DNA of 64,000 nt from Deinococcus murrayi DSM 11303 (lineage in GTDB: Bacteria > Deinococcota > Deinococci > Deinococcales > Deinococcaceae). Under the pieces are notes generated by a model, which did not search any database, was not told the DNA's origin, and worked only from the letters and a program-made list of their open reading frames with translations. Position numbers and translations under genes: made by a program. Positions within the stretch are counted from its first letter, which is position 1, and each line of letters starts with the position of its first letter. Where the stretch lies: NCBI RefSeq assembly GCF_000482805.1, contig NZ_AXWT01000021.1:23814-87813 (forward strand), read 5' to 3'. Shown here piece by piece: positions 27,238 to 46,863 of the stretch.

Positions 27238-27298
27238 AGTGGTGAGTGGGAAGCGGAAAAGGCCACCTCCGCCAGAGCAGAAGCTCCCACTCACCACT
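27238..27298. repeat. inverted repeat, 13-bp perfect arms
   Basis: AGTGGTGAGTGGG (27238-27250) and CCCACTCACCACT (27286-27298) are perfect complements with a 35-base loop. The surroundings are simple purine-rich sequence. It lies just downstream of the desaturase-like gene and upstream of the VOC gene. There is no T run, so it may be an mRNA-stabilising or factor-dependent stop hairpin. Confidence 0.6.
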
Positions 27299-27314
27299 CC
27301 CCACTTCCCCTCCC

Positions 27315-28577
27315 CTACGCCCCCCGCGGACGGCTCATGCCTGCGGGGTCGCCGAGGAGGATGGCCGCCGCCTTCTCGCCGCTTTCCATCGCCCCCTGAA
27401 TGCTGCTCATGGAGGTGGCCTCGGAGGCGAGCAGCACGCCGGGCAGCCCGGTCGCGTGCCCCGCCAGGGTGGCGGCGTACTCCGGGGGCTGGGGAAACTG
27501 CGCAAAAGGAATGCGCTCGATGTGCAGGGTCCGTAAGTCCGCCGCCCTCGCCCCGTACCAGCGGCCCAGTTCGCCACGCACGCGGGCATCGAGGGCGTCG
27601 TCGTCGAGGTCCGGCACCCCCAGCACCGTCACCGTGAGGAGGTGTCCCCCGGCGGGTGCCCGCTCCGGAAGCGCCTCGCTGACCCACTGGGCGTTGTTGA
27701 GAAAGCCCTCTTCGGCGTTGAGCAGCAGCCGGGGCTGGGGATCCAGGCGGACCGTGGAGGCGTAGTGCAGGTACGTGCTCCCCAGCCGCCCCCGCGAGAG
27801 CGGCTCGCCGGTGAGCGCCTGGGCGGTGTCCGCGTCCGTCGCCACGAGGACCGACGCGGCATCGAGTTCTCCGGCACTCGTCACCAGAGTCACGCCGCCG
27901 GGCCGGGGCCGCAGCGCGGTCACCCGCACCCCGGTCCTCACGTCCAGCCCCGCCGCGAGCTGCCGGGAGAGTTCGCCCACGCCGCTGCGGGGCAGGGCCG
28001 CGCCACCGTCCAAGAGCATCCGGAAGTAGTAGCGAAAGAGCCGCGCACTCGTCCCCAGGTCCCGGCGCAGGAAGATACCCCCAAAAAAGGGCCGGAAGAA
28101 GTTCGTCAGCGCCCGCTCGCTGAAGCCCTGGCGGCGCAGGTAATGCTCGGTCGTCTCGTCCGGGCCGACGAGTAGGGTATGGGGGGCGGGCAGCGCCAGC
28201 CGCGCGGCGAGCCGGGCCACCCGCGCCTTGTCCGCCAGGGTGAGGGCGCTCGTGCTCAGGGTGGAGGGCAGGCTGGCGGGGTCGCGGCGGGGGTCACCCA
28301 CCACGTCGGCCCGCTCCCCGCGCCGCACCACCCCTGCCGGGAGAAGGGGCACGAGGTCGAGCGCCGCGAGGTCCACGTTGCGCCGCAGGGCCGGATAGGC
28401 CGGGAACAACACCTGGTAGCCCGCGTCCAGCGTGTAGCCGTCCACCACCCGGCTGGTCACCCGCCCGCCAACCTGCCCCGCTGCCTCCAGCACCCGCACC
28501 CGCCACCCCGCCCGCGTCAGCACCCGCGCCGCCGTCAGCCCGGCAAGGCCCGCGCCGATTACCACGATGTCACCCAT
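27315..28577 (-). CDS. FAD-dependent amine oxidase/phytoene desaturase-like enzyme
   Basis: A 420-residue flavoprotein with the N-terminal dinucleotide fold [20 protein letters not shown], the second glycine motif QVGGRVTSR, and the C-terminal flavin-contact segment [20 protein letters not shown]. The family includes carotenoid desaturases, protoporphyrinogen oxidase and amine oxidases. A role in carotenoid biosynthesis is attractive for a pigmented Deinococcus but not shown by the sequence. The ATG is 7 bases after TAGCCT (complement of 28585-28590), so leaderless. A broken acetyltransferase gene lies upstream on the same strand. Confidence 0.8.
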   Translation of the reverse strand: MGDIVVIGAGLAGLTAARVLTRAGWRVRVLEAAGQVGGRVTSRVVDGYTLDAGYQVLFPAYPALRRNVDLAALDLVPLLPAGVVRRGERADVVGDPRRDPASLPSTLSTSALTLADKARVARLAARLALPAPHTLLVGPDETTEHYLRRQGFSERALTNFFRPFFGGIFLRRDLGTSARLFRYYFRMLLDGGAALPRSGVGELSRQLAAGLDVRTGVRVTALRPRPGGVTLVTSAGELDAASVLVATDADTAQALTGEPLSRGRLGSTYLHYASTVRLDPQPRLLLNAEEGFLNNAQWVSEALPERAPAGGHLLTVTVLGVPDLDDDALDARVRGELGRWYGARAADLRTLHIERIPFAQFPQPPEYAATLAGHATGLPGVLLASEATSMSSIQGAMESGEKAAAILLGDPAGMSRPRGA

Positions 28578-28590
28578 GGGGGCGAGGCTA

Positions 28591-29076
28591 TCAGCCGTCC
28601 CGCTCCATTTCAGCCGCTTCGCCCAGGTCCAGCCCGTAGCACAGGCTGCCTTCCATCCCTACGGAGTAACCGTAGTTGGGAATGCGGCGGAAGCCCGCCG
28701 ATTCGTAGAGGTGCAAAGCCCCGGTCTGACGGTCGCCGGTTTCGAGCACGAGCCGCGTGTAGCCCAGCGCCCGCCCCCGTTCGATCAGCCCTGCCAGAAT
28801 CTGCCGCCCCAGCCCCCGGCCCCGCGCCTCCGGGACCGTCTACAGGCGCTTGACCTCGGCGCTCTCCGTCCCCAAGCGCTTGAGGGCACCGCACGCCAGC
28901 AGCTCGCCGCCCTCCTCCACCCCCAGCAGCACGCTGCCCTCGCCCGCGAGCACGCCGGGGTCGAAGGGTTCGGTGCGCTCGTCGGTGTCGCCGTAGAGGG
29001 TCCGCAGCTCGCGCTGCTGGGCGGTCATCAGGCGGGCAGCGCGGGGGTCGTCGAAAGAGAGGGGCACGGGAGGCAT
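28591..29076 (-). pseudogene. GNAT acetyltransferase interrupted by one stop codon
   Basis: The frame is open for 161 codons except for one TAG (complement of 28840-28842). Before it the protein reads [20 protein letters not shown]; after it, in the same frame, TVPEARGRGLGRQILAGLIE, the acetyl-CoA binding motif of GNAT enzymes, then LVLETGDRQTGALHLYESAGF. The stop falls where relatives have an aromatic residue (KRMY or KRLY followed by V.PEARGRGLG), so a single change from a Tyr codon explains it. No start codon is positioned to restore the C-terminal half. The ATG itself is intact, 5 bases after TAGGCT. Sequencing error is possible. Confidence 0.8.
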
Positions 29077-29084
29077 GGGCCAGC

Positions 29085-29483
29085 CTACTCCTCCGCCCCC
29101 GACGCCAACGTCTGCCCGGACCCGTCCAGCACGCGAAAGGCGTACCCCTGCGGCGTGAGGCGCGCCCAGGTCACCCGGAACCCCTGGCAGGACCCCGGCA
29201 CCGTGAGCGCGGCCTCTGCGGGGTAGCTGCCGCGCTCCTGCCGGGCCAGCTCCAGCGTGCGCGAGAAGTCGGCCTCGCAGTGGGCGGCAGCGGCCCGCTG
29301 CACGGTGGCAGTAGCCTCTGCCAAAAGGGGAGCGGCAGCGCGGAGGGCCTCCACCCTTGCTTCGAGGTCGGTCACGCGGGCTTCCAGGCGGGCCACCTCG
29401 GCCCTGGCCTCGCGGTCTTGGCAGGCGGTGAGGGGAAGGGCCAACCCCAAGAGGAGCAGCGGGAGGGGACGGCAGCGAGTCAC
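29085..29483 (-). CDS. lipoprotein with coiled coil, unknown function
   Basis: A 132-residue protein with a signal peptide ending in the lipobox LPLTAC (Cys21), so probably lipid-anchored on the outer side of the inner membrane or moved outward. Residues 22-55 form an acidic heptad-like coiled coil, and the rest has one Cys pair (AHCEADF and GSCQGF). The GTG start is 3 bases after the methyltransferase stop, so the two are translated together. Function unknown. Confidence 0.68.
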   Translation of the reverse strand: MTRCRPLPLLLLGLALPLTACQDREARAEVARLEARVTDLEARVEALRAAAPLLAEATATVQRAAAAHCEADFSRTLELARQERGSYPAEAALTVPGSCQGFRVTWARLTPQGYAFRVLDGSGQTLASGAEE

Positions 29484-29486
29484 GCC

Positions 29487-30719
29487 CTACCGCTCCAGCA
29501 CGCTCACGACTTCGACGTGGCTGGTCTGAGGGTAAAAGTCGTGGGGGGTCACCTCGCCGAGCTGCCAGCCCCGGCGCACGAAGTCCCCGACGTCCCGCGC
29601 CCAGGTTGCCGGGTCGCAGCTCACGTACACCAGGCGGTCAGCGGTGCTCGCGTGGATGTGCTCGCGGGCTTCCGGATCCAGCCCAGCGCGGGGCGGGTCC
29701 ACGACGATGACGTCCACGCCGAGTTCACTGAAGCGGGCCGCGTCGCCGCTGCGGTAGGTCACGTTGCGCTCGCCCGCGCGGGCCGCCGCCTGCCGCCCCC
29801 GCGCCAGCGCTTCGGGGGCCGAATCGAGGACCGTCACGCGGGTGAAGTGGGGCGCAAGGTGCCGCCCGATGGCCCCGGTCCCGCCGTAGAGGTCGGCGGC
29901 GTGGGTGCCCTGCCCGGCCAGCTCCGCCGCGCGGAGGTAGGCCAACCCCGCCGCTTCGGGGTTGACCTGCGCGAAGCCCGTTGCGGTGACGCCCACGCGC
30001 ACCCTTCCGAACTCCTCTTGCACCTCGGCTTCACCCGCGACCAGGCGCACCCCCGCCCCGAAGCGCCGCCCGGCGGGCTCCGCGAGGCTGACGCCGACCG
30101 CTCCCGCGTCCATCAGATGGTCCGAAGCCCGCAGAAACGCGCGTGGCTCGCCCGCCCCAACCAGCGCGGCGACCACTTCCCCCGTCAGGCGGCTGGCGCG
30201 AAAGGCGACCTCGCCAGCGGGGGCGAGCAGTGCCGGGTCGAGGCGGTCCATCACGGCCCCTATCGCCTCCATGACGAGGGGGTCTTCGCCGACAGGCTGC
30301 GGCTCGCGGCCCCGGCGCTCGCGGTAGGCGAGGCCCGCCGGAGTCACGAGGTATTGGGCCGTGTTGCGGTAGTGCCACTCGCGGGGGCTGGGCACCGTCT
30401 GACCCACCGGATGGCGCAGCTTGGCGATGCGGCTCAGGGCCTCTTCCACAAAGCCGCGCTTATAGCGGAGCTGAGCGGGGTATGCCGCGTGCGCGAGGTC
30501 CACGGTGGGGAGGTCGGGCGCGTCCACCCGGTCGGGGCTGGGGATAAGCACCCGGCGGGTCATCCCCTGGCGCACGCCCCGGCCCGTGCGGACTGCCGCT
30601 TCCACCCGCTCGCCGGGCAGTGCCCCGCGCACGAGCACCACGCCGGACTCGTCGCGGGCGAGGCCCAACCCCCCGGCGACCAGTTTTTCGATTTCCAGCG
30701 TGAGCAGAGCGTCAGACAT
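29487..30719 (-). CDS. m5U RNA methyltransferase (TrmA/RlmD family) without iron-sulfur cysteines
   Basis: A 410-residue SAM-dependent methyltransferase for uridine in rRNA or tRNA. It has an N-terminal TRAM-like RNA-binding domain (about 1-60), the SAM motif [25 protein letters not shown] and the catalytic cysteine in [13 protein letters not shown]. In RlmC/RlmD relatives four cysteines hold a 4Fe-4S cluster just after the TRAM domain. Here that region reads [19 protein letters not shown] with none of them. The ATG follows TACCCT by 9 bases. Target base (23S U747/U1939 or tRNA U54) not decidable. Confidence 0.85.
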   Translation of the reverse strand: MSDALLTLEIEKLVAGGLGLARDESGVVLVRGALPGERVEAAVRTGRGVRQGMTRRVLIPSPDRVDAPDLPTVDLAHAAYPAQLRYKRGFVEEALSRIAKLRHPVGQTVPSPREWHYRNTAQYLVTPAGLAYRERRGREPQPVGEDPLVMEAIGAVMDRLDPALLAPAGEVAFRASRLTGEVVAALVGAGEPRAFLRASDHLMDAGAVGVSLAEPAGRRFGAGVRLVAGEAEVQEEFGRVRVGVTATGFAQVNPEAAGLAYLRAAELAGQGTHAADLYGGTGAIGRHLAPHFTRVTVLDSAPEALARGRQAAARAGERNVTYRSGDAARFSELGVDVIVVDPPRAGLDPEAREHIHASTADRLVYVSCDPATWARDVGDFVRRGWQLGEVTPHDFYPQTSHVEVVSVLER

Positions 30720-30751
30720 ATGGAAGACAGGGTAGCGCTCCCCGGCCTCCC

Positions 30752-31001
30752 CTACCCCCTCAGAAAGGTCCGCACCTCGTACAGGCTCTCCCCTCCGCAA
30801 AGCCGCCCCGTTCCCCGCTCCACCAGGGCCGGGGTGGAGCGCACCCCGTATTCCTCCGCGAGGGCGAGAAAGGCCCGCTCGCCGTCCTCGCGGCGCACGA
30901 CCTCAATCTGCGCGTCAAAGGCCCCGCGCAGCGGCCCGGCGAGCATCCGTTCCAGCCGCACGCACGCCGGGCAGTCTTCTTGGGTGAGCAGCACAAAGGG
31001 C

Positions 31002-31009
<8 letters not shown>
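30752..31009 (-). CDS. thioredoxin/glutaredoxin-like protein (NrdH role)
   Basis: An 85-residue thioredoxin-fold protein with the redox motif CPAC (Cys13, Cys16) and the cis-proline segment [10 protein letters not shown]. Its start overlaps the end of nrdF by 8 bases, so it is the last gene of the reductase operon. By position it should reduce the NrdE C-terminal cysteines, as NrdH does elsewhere, though the CxxC differs from the usual CVQC or CMQC of NrdH. Confidence 0.82.
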
Positions 31010-31961
<952 letters not shown>

Positions 31962-32009
31962 AGAAAACTCCTTTGCTGTTTGGGGGGAGAGGGGGTGTCC
32001 GTCCAATCC

Positions 32010-32042
32010 GTTCTCGCGGCAGGAAAGCGCCGCCGCGAGAAC
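32010..32042 (-). other. 11-bp hairpin between nrdE and nrdF
   Basis: GTTCTCGCGGC and GCCGCGAGAAC are perfect complements around an 11-base loop (32021-32031). No T run follows. It could be a processing or stability element that sets the nrdE to nrdF ratio. Confidence 0.6.
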
Positions 32043-32110
32043 TCCTTTCCCGGCCACCGATGATTCCTCCTCGCTCCGCTCGGACCGGGGGCCATCCGGC
32101 CCGGTCGGAA

Positions 32111-34958
<2,848 letters not shown>

Positions 34959-35040
34959 CACACTCCTCAAGGACTCCGACGAAATCTGTCGGCAAGCAAG
35001 CGCACAGGCTCCCCGCCACAGCTGGGCGCTGGGCAGAAAG

Positions 35041-35101
35041 CCTCCGAAGGGCGGAGGAAAGCGAGCAAAAGGGCGCGTCTTCCGGGGGGAGAGGGACGCG
35101 C
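35041..35101 (-). terminator. two tandem terminator-like hairpins in the nrd leader
   Basis: Reading the minus strand, the first hairpin has arms GCGCGTC and GACGCGC (complement of 35095-35101 and 35073-35079) followed by CCTTTT. The second has CCTCCG and CGGAGG (complement of 35052-35057 and 35041-35046) followed by CTTTCT. They lie between the riboswitch core and the thioesterase start and could form its expression platform. T runs are short. Confidence 0.5.
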
Positions 35102-35142
35102 AAACAGGTCAGGGTTAGATTCGCAGCATGGGTCCACCTGAC

Positions 35143-35292
<150 letters not shown>

Positions 35293-35298
35293 CTGAAA

Positions 35299-35330
35299 GC
35301 CCGCCCATACTAGATGTTGTATGGGCGGGC
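35299..35330 (-). terminator. terminator of speA
   Basis: GCCCGCCCATAC and GTATGGGCGGGC form a perfect 12-bp stem with an 8-base loop. On the minus strand, downstream of speA, it is followed by TTTC. It separates speA from the nrd leader, which begins just after. Confidence 0.7.
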
Positions 35331-35362
35331 GACAAGGGGGCGAGCGGTGGTATCTCCTCCGC

Positions 35363-37273
<1,911 letters not shown>

Positions 37274-37352
37274 GTCAGGCGTCCTCCGTGGCTAAGGTAG
37301 GCTCGCCGTGCGCGGGGTTCGGAATGCGTGGGCGCGGTGCTCCCGGCACTCA

Positions 37353-37390
<38 letters not shown>

Positions 37391-37490
37391 CCGCGGGCGA
37401 GAGGAAGGGGGCGGGGTGGCATTTCCGACAGGCTGTTGCTGAAGCGACAGCATTCCGGGCTGAAAGCTGAAAGGTGACCGCTAAAAGCGA

Positions 37491-37522
37491 AAAGGAGCGA
37501 GGCCCCCAACGGCACCTCGCTC
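37491..37522 (-). terminator. terminator of tRNA-Asp
   Basis: On the minus strand GAGCGAGG and CCTCGCTC pair (8 bp, 12-base loop) and are followed by CTTTTCGC. It ends 9 bases after the tRNA. Confidence 0.75.
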
Positions 37523-37530
37523 TCTTCTTC

Positions 37531-37608
<78 letters not shown>

Positions 37609-37665
37609 CGGAGAAGAGAGTAAGGGGCGCAGGGCGGGAAGTCAAGCCGCGCTAGCCTGGGGGCC

Positions 37666-38655
37666 ATGACACCACAGCCTGGGCAGGTCGTCTTCACGCG
37701 CGGGGGCGTGCCGGAAAGCATCCACACCGTTCACGTCGCGATGGTGGACGGGGCCGGCGAGGTGGTCGCCTGGTGTGGAGATGCGGACCTCGTGACCTTT
37801 CCGCGCTCCAGCTCCAAGCCGGTGCAGGCGCTGCCCCTCGCGCTCGCGGTGCCGGAGTTGCCGGGGGACGAGCTGGCCATCGCCTGCGCGAGCCACGCGG
37901 GCACGCCCCAGCATCTGGCGGTCGTGGAGCGGCTGCTTTCGCGGTCGGGGAGCACGGAGGCCGACCTGCGCTGCGGGACCCACCCGCCCTTTGACCCGGA
38001 GGCTGCCGCCGCCCTCATTCGCTGGGACGCCGCTCCGACCCCGCTGCACCACAACTGTTCGGGCAAACACGCGGGGATGCTGCTCGCCTGTGTTCGGAAT
38101 GGCTGGCCGCGCGAGGGGTACGCGGAGCACGGGCACCCGCTGCAAGTCCGCATCCGGGAGCTGCACGCCGACCTGGGCGGGGTGGGGCTGGAGGCCGTGC
38201 GGGTGGGCACCGACGGCTGTAGCGTGCCCGCCTTCGCGCTGCCGCTGCACGCCTCGGCGCGAATGTTTGCCCGGCTCGCGGCCCCACGGGGCGAGCTGGC
38301 CCCGGCGCTGGAGCGCGTCTTCTCGGCGATGACGGCCCATCCCTTCCTCGTCGCCGGACGCGGACGGCTGGACACCATGCTGATGCCCCTTGTGCCCGGC
38401 CTCGCCGCCAAGATGGGCGCAGAGGCGTTTTACGGGATGGCGCTGCGGGACACCCCGCATGGCCCGCTGGGGGTGGCCTTCAAGGTCGCGGACGGCGGCG
38501 AGCGGGCGCGGCCCCACGTGGCCCTCGCGGTGCTGGAGGCGCTGGGCGTATCCGTCACCCCGGAGATGCGTGCTCTCGCGCCCGCTACGTTGCAGAACTG
38601 GACGGGGCGGGAGGTCGGCGGGGTGGAAGCGCGGGTGGAGTTGAGCTGGGCGTGA
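37666..38655 (+). CDS. L-asparaginase II family (Rhizobium etli type)
   Basis: A 329-residue member of the class 3 asparaginases, which hydrolyse asparagine to aspartate and ammonia and are unrelated to E. coli AnsA/AnsB. Family motifs are RSSSKPVQALP, HNCSGKHAGMLLAC (with the catalytic Cys and Lys), GTDGCSVPAFALPL and GRGRLDTMLM. No signal peptide, so cytosolic. The ATG lies 7 bases after TAGCCT (37653-37658), so leaderless. Confidence 0.88.
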   Translation: MTPQPGQVVFTRGGVPESIHTVHVAMVDGAGEVVAWCGDADLVTFPRSSSKPVQALPLALAVPELPGDELAIACASHAGTPQHLAVVERLLSRSGSTEADLRCGTHPPFDPEAAAALIRWDAAPTPLHHNCSGKHAGMLLACVRNGWPREGYAEHGHPLQVRIRELHADLGGVGLEAVRVGTDGCSVPAFALPLHASARMFARLAAPRGELAPALERVFSAMTAHPFLVAGRGRLDTMLMPLVPGLAAKMGAEAFYGMALRDTPHGPLGVAFKVADGGERARPHVALAVLEALGVSVTPEMRALAPATLQNWTGREVGGVEARVELSWA

Positions 38656-38656
38656 G

Positions 38657-39517
38657 TCAGCGGCGCGTGGCCGTGAAACTCAGCTTGTAGGAGGTGCAGT
38701 CGTCGGCTTCCACCAGAAAGGTGCCCTGCGCCTGGGTGGCCGACACAAAGCGCCCGGCGAACTCCCAGACGAGGTAGGGGGCGGTGGCGCGGCGGCTGAA
38801 GGTGCCCGCCTGCACGGGCACGTTGCCGGGCATCTCGCCCAGTTCACCGATCAACCGGGCGTTGAGCTTGGCGCCGCTGCTGCTCAGGGCGTCGCGGCAG
38901 CGCCAGTAACCCGTCATGCGGACGTTGGTGATTGTGCGCCCGTCGGCCGCCACCTGAAAGCTGATGCTGGTGCCCTTGAAGTCTCCGGTCAGGTCGCCCG
39001 TGTAGGTGCCGGGGCGAGGGGTCACCCCGGCAGCGGGCGCGGGCGTGGGCGAGGCCGAGCGGGGGGCGGGGGCCGCCTGTGCCTGGGCGGCCCGCAGTTG
39101 GCACCAGCCCAGCACCACGCTCTCGTCATCGAAGTAAAGCAGGCCCACGTAACGGTTCACCTTCTCGGTCAGGCGAAAGGAAAGGGCGGTGGTGCCGTCC
39201 TCCTCGACCTCGTCCAGCGCCTCAAACACGAGGCCCCGCTTGCCAAACTGCGTGCCCAGGTCGTTCGCAATCCGGTCTGCGAGAGCGGGGTTGTTCCAGA
39301 CAAGGTATTCGCTTGCCTGGCAGGTCCCGCCCTCGTCCCGCGCCAGCCCACTCAGGTAGCTCCCGAACTCGCGGGTGGCGGCGGCGTCAGTGACTCGAAT
39401 GGCCCCCGGCGTCACGGGCAGGTGCAGCAGCGTGGAGGAGGCCGCCGGTCCCTGCTGCGCCGGGGCAAGGGTGACCAGGGTCAGGCCAAGGATGAGGGTC
39501 AGCCGCAGCGTGGTCAT
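38657..39517 (-). CDS. secreted protein of unknown function
   Basis: A 286-residue protein with signal peptide TLRLTLILGLTLVTLAPAQQ. The N-terminal half has a Cys pair (GGTCQASEYLVWN and LGWCQLRAA). A proline/alanine-rich linker near residues 165-185 leads to a C-terminal beta domain TPRPGTYTGDLTGDFKGTSI with a second Cys pair (YWRCRDAL, ADDCTSYKL). I do not know the family. AAGGAAGGG precedes the ATG. The stop abuts the convergent asparaginase stop. Confidence 0.72.
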   Translation of the reverse strand: MTTLRLTLILGLTLVTLAPAQQGPAASSTLLHLPVTPGAIRVTDAAATREFGSYLSGLARDEGGTCQASEYLVWNNPALADRIANDLGTQFGKRGLVFEALDEVEEDGTTALSFRLTEKVNRYVGLLYFDDESVVLGWCQLRAAQAQAAPAPRSASPTPAPAAGVTPRPGTYTGDLTGDFKGTSISFQVAADGRTITNVRMTGYWRCRDALSSSGAKLNARLIGELGEMPGNVPVQAGTFSRRATAPYLVWEFAGRFVSATQAQGTFLVEADDCTSYKLSFTATRR

Positions 39518-39709
39518 GAGGCCCTTCCTTTCCGCGGCCGCACCAGCAGGCCACGCCCACCCCTGCCCCGGTGGAAGAACCGCGGGCCTTGTGACGGTGG
39601 CTTCACTGTACGCCCCCTGGGACTCCCCTGTATACCTTTTAACTCCCGGTGCATCCCGCGCTATCTTGTTTTCATCACCGCCCAAAAAGGCGGCTTTTTT
39701 CTTGCCGGG

Positions 39710-41779
39710 TTATTGCCCGCCCGCGCCCAGCCGTCCCTCCACCGCCGCGAGCGCGAAGGCGAACTCCTCGGCGACCTCGTTCAGGGCGTCGTAGCGGCTG
39801 CTGGAGCCGCCGTGCCCCGCGCCCAGGTTGGTCTTGAGGACGAGCACGCCGCTGCCGGGCTGGCGCAGGTCGCGCAGTCTTGCCACGTACTTGGCGGGTT
39901 CCCAGTAGGCGACGCGGGGGTCGTTCAGGCCCGTGGAGACGAAGAGGTGGGGGTAGACGGCGGGCCGCAGGTTGTCGTAGGGGCTGTACTCGCGCATGGT
40001 GGCGTAGGCTTGCGGGTCGTTGGGGTTGCCCCACTCGTCGTATTCGCCCGTGGTGAGGGGGATGGAGTCGTCGAGCATGGTGGAGAGCACGTCCACGAAG
40101 GGCACCCCCACAAAGGCGGCCTTCCACAGGTCGGGCCGCAGGTTGACGACCGCGCCCATCAGGAGGCCGCCCGCACTGCGGCCCATCGCCACGAGGTCGC
40201 CCGCGACTCCCGCCGCCCGCAGCCCCTCGCCCGCCGCGATGAAGTCGGTGAAGGTGTTCTTCTTGTGGGCGAGGCGTCCGGCGTCGTACCAGCGCCGCCC
40301 CAGCTCCGCGCCGCCGCGGACATGCGCGACCGCCCACACCCAGCCCCGGCCAAGCAGCGGCAGCCGCGAGAGGCTGAAGGTGGGGTCCATGGACGCCCCG
40401 TAGGAGCCGTACCCGTACAGCAGCGTGGGCGCGGGCAGGGCCGTGTCGCGGCGGCGCACCAGGCTGACGGGCACCCGCTCGCCGTCTTGGGCATCCACCC
40501 AGACCTGCTCGGCGACGTAGTCCGCGGGGTCGTAGTTCGGCACGGGCGTGGCCTTCACCAACCTCGTCTCCAGCGTGTTGAGGTCGAGGTCCAGGTGCTC
40601 AGTGGGCCGGGTGAGGCTGGTGTAGAGGATGCGGGCCGTCGCCGTGTCGTAGACGTGGTTGGCCCCGATGCGGACGGTGTAGCTCGCTTCCGGGAACTCC
40701 ACCCGGCGGGCGGGGCCATAGCCCTGGGCGGTGCGGGGCAGCACCCATAGGCGGGTCAAGCCCCCCTCGCGCCCGGCGACGAGCAGGTGCCCGGCGAAGA
40801 GGTGCATCCCGGTGAGGTAGCGCTGCGGGTCGTGGGGCAGCACGTCCTGCGCGTCGGCCCAGGTCACCCCTTGCCGTTTGGGCAGGCGCACCAGCCGGAA
40901 CTCGGACGCCCCACCCTGGTTCGTCAGGGCGAGCCAGTGGTCGCCGCCGTCGGTGAGCTGCACCTCCACGCCGCGCTCGCGGGGCAGCAGGACCTGGGGC
41001 CGCGCGGCGGGGTCGCGGGTGTCCAGCGCCGCCACCTCGTCGGCCATATTCGCGGAACCCCCCAGCAGCAGCGTCGTGCCGTTCTCGGCCACATGCGCCC
41101 AGGCACGGAAGGTGGGGTCGGCCTCGTGCCACAGCTCCTCGTCGGCAGTCTGGGGCTGGCCCAGGGTGTGCCGCCATATGCGGGCCGGGCGCTGGGTCGC
41201 GTCCTCGGTGGCGTAGAAGAGGGTGCGTCCGTCTGCCCCCCAGTCCAGGGTCCAGCCGCTCACGCCGCTCAGGGGGGCTTCGGCCAGCTCCCCGGTCGCC
41301 GTGTCCAGCACCCGCAGCTCCCACACCTCCTGCCCGGTCGTGTCCAGCAGGGACGCCCAGAAGCGCCCATCGGGGCTGGGGCGGGTCACGTACACCCAGA
41401 CGTTGGCGTGGCCCTCGCGCTCCTTGAGGGCGTTGAGGTCGAGCAGGAGCTGGGCTTCTCCCCCACCGCGCGGGCGGCGCAGGAAGAGGGGGTGCGCCCG
41501 GCCCTCCTCGGTGCGGGTGAAGTACTCCCAGTCGCCGTCGGGCACCGGGGGCTGGTCGTCTTCCTCCTGCACGTGCGAGAGGAGTTCCTCGTAGATGGCT
41601 CGCTGCGTCTCCCGCAGGGGCGACATCACCGCGTCCAGGTAGGCGTTTTCGGCTTCGAGGTAGCCCAGCACCTCCGGGTCGGTCTTGCCCTGGGTTTTCA
41701 GCCAGTGGTAATCGTCGGGGCGCGATTCGCCGTGGAGGCTGTGGGTGAGGGGCTTCTTGGCGGGGCGGGGCGGCAACAT
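39710..41779 (-). CDS. oligopeptidase B-like S9 peptidase
   Basis: A 689-residue serine peptidase of the prolyl oligopeptidase family. It has an N-terminal seven-blade propeller (about 70-400) that limits substrate size and a C-terminal alpha/beta hydrolase domain. The nucleophile is in MGRSAGGLLMGAV, followed by FVGVPFVDVLSTMLDDSIPL, which is typical of oligopeptidase B (cuts after Arg/Lys). The His is in GHGGSSSRYD. The ATG lies 5 bases after TACGCT (complement of 41785-41790). It is divergent from the beta-lactamase-like gene. Confidence 0.9.
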   Translation of the reverse strand: MLPPRPAKKPLTHSLHGESRPDDYHWLKTQGKTDPEVLGYLEAENAYLDAVMSPLRETQRAIYEELLSHVQEEDDQPPVPDGDWEYFTRTEEGRAHPLFLRRPRGGGEAQLLLDLNALKEREGHANVWVYVTRPSPDGRFWASLLDTTGQEVWELRVLDTATGELAEAPLSGVSGWTLDWGADGRTLFYATEDATQRPARIWRHTLGQPQTADEELWHEADPTFRAWAHVAENGTTLLLGGSANMADEVAALDTRDPAARPQVLLPRERGVEVQLTDGGDHWLALTNQGGASEFRLVRLPKRQGVTWADAQDVLPHDPQRYLTGMHLFAGHLLVAGREGGLTRLWVLPRTAQGYGPARRVEFPEASYTVRIGANHVYDTATARILYTSLTRPTEHLDLDLNTLETRLVKATPVPNYDPADYVAEQVWVDAQDGERVPVSLVRRRDTALPAPTLLYGYGSYGASMDPTFSLSRLPLLGRGWVWAVAHVRGGAELGRRWYDAGRLAHKKNTFTDFIAAGEGLRAAGVAGDLVAMGRSAGGLLMGAVVNLRPDLWKAAFVGVPFVDVLSTMLDDSIPLTTGEYDEWGNPNDPQAYATMREYSPYDNLRPAVYPHLFVSTGLNDPRVAYWEPAKYVARLRDLRQPGSGVLVLKTNLGAGHGGSSSRYDALNEVAEEFAFALAAVEGRLGAGGQ

Positions 41780-41822
41780 GCCTGAGCGTACCAGCCGGAA
41801 GCCGGGGCGCTAGGCTGGGGCC

Positions 41823-43983
<2,161 letters not shown>

Positions 43984-44022
43984 GAATGGGACCTCCGGAG
44001 GGTGGGGGGGAGTGGGGAGCGG

Positions 44023-46852
<2,830 letters not shown>

Positions 46853-46863
<11 letters not shown>

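Noticed and set aside
34959..35140. An NrdR box before the reductase operon
   Set aside because: I found no pair of the AT-rich palindromes expected for NrdR in the leader, which instead holds the riboswitch-like core.
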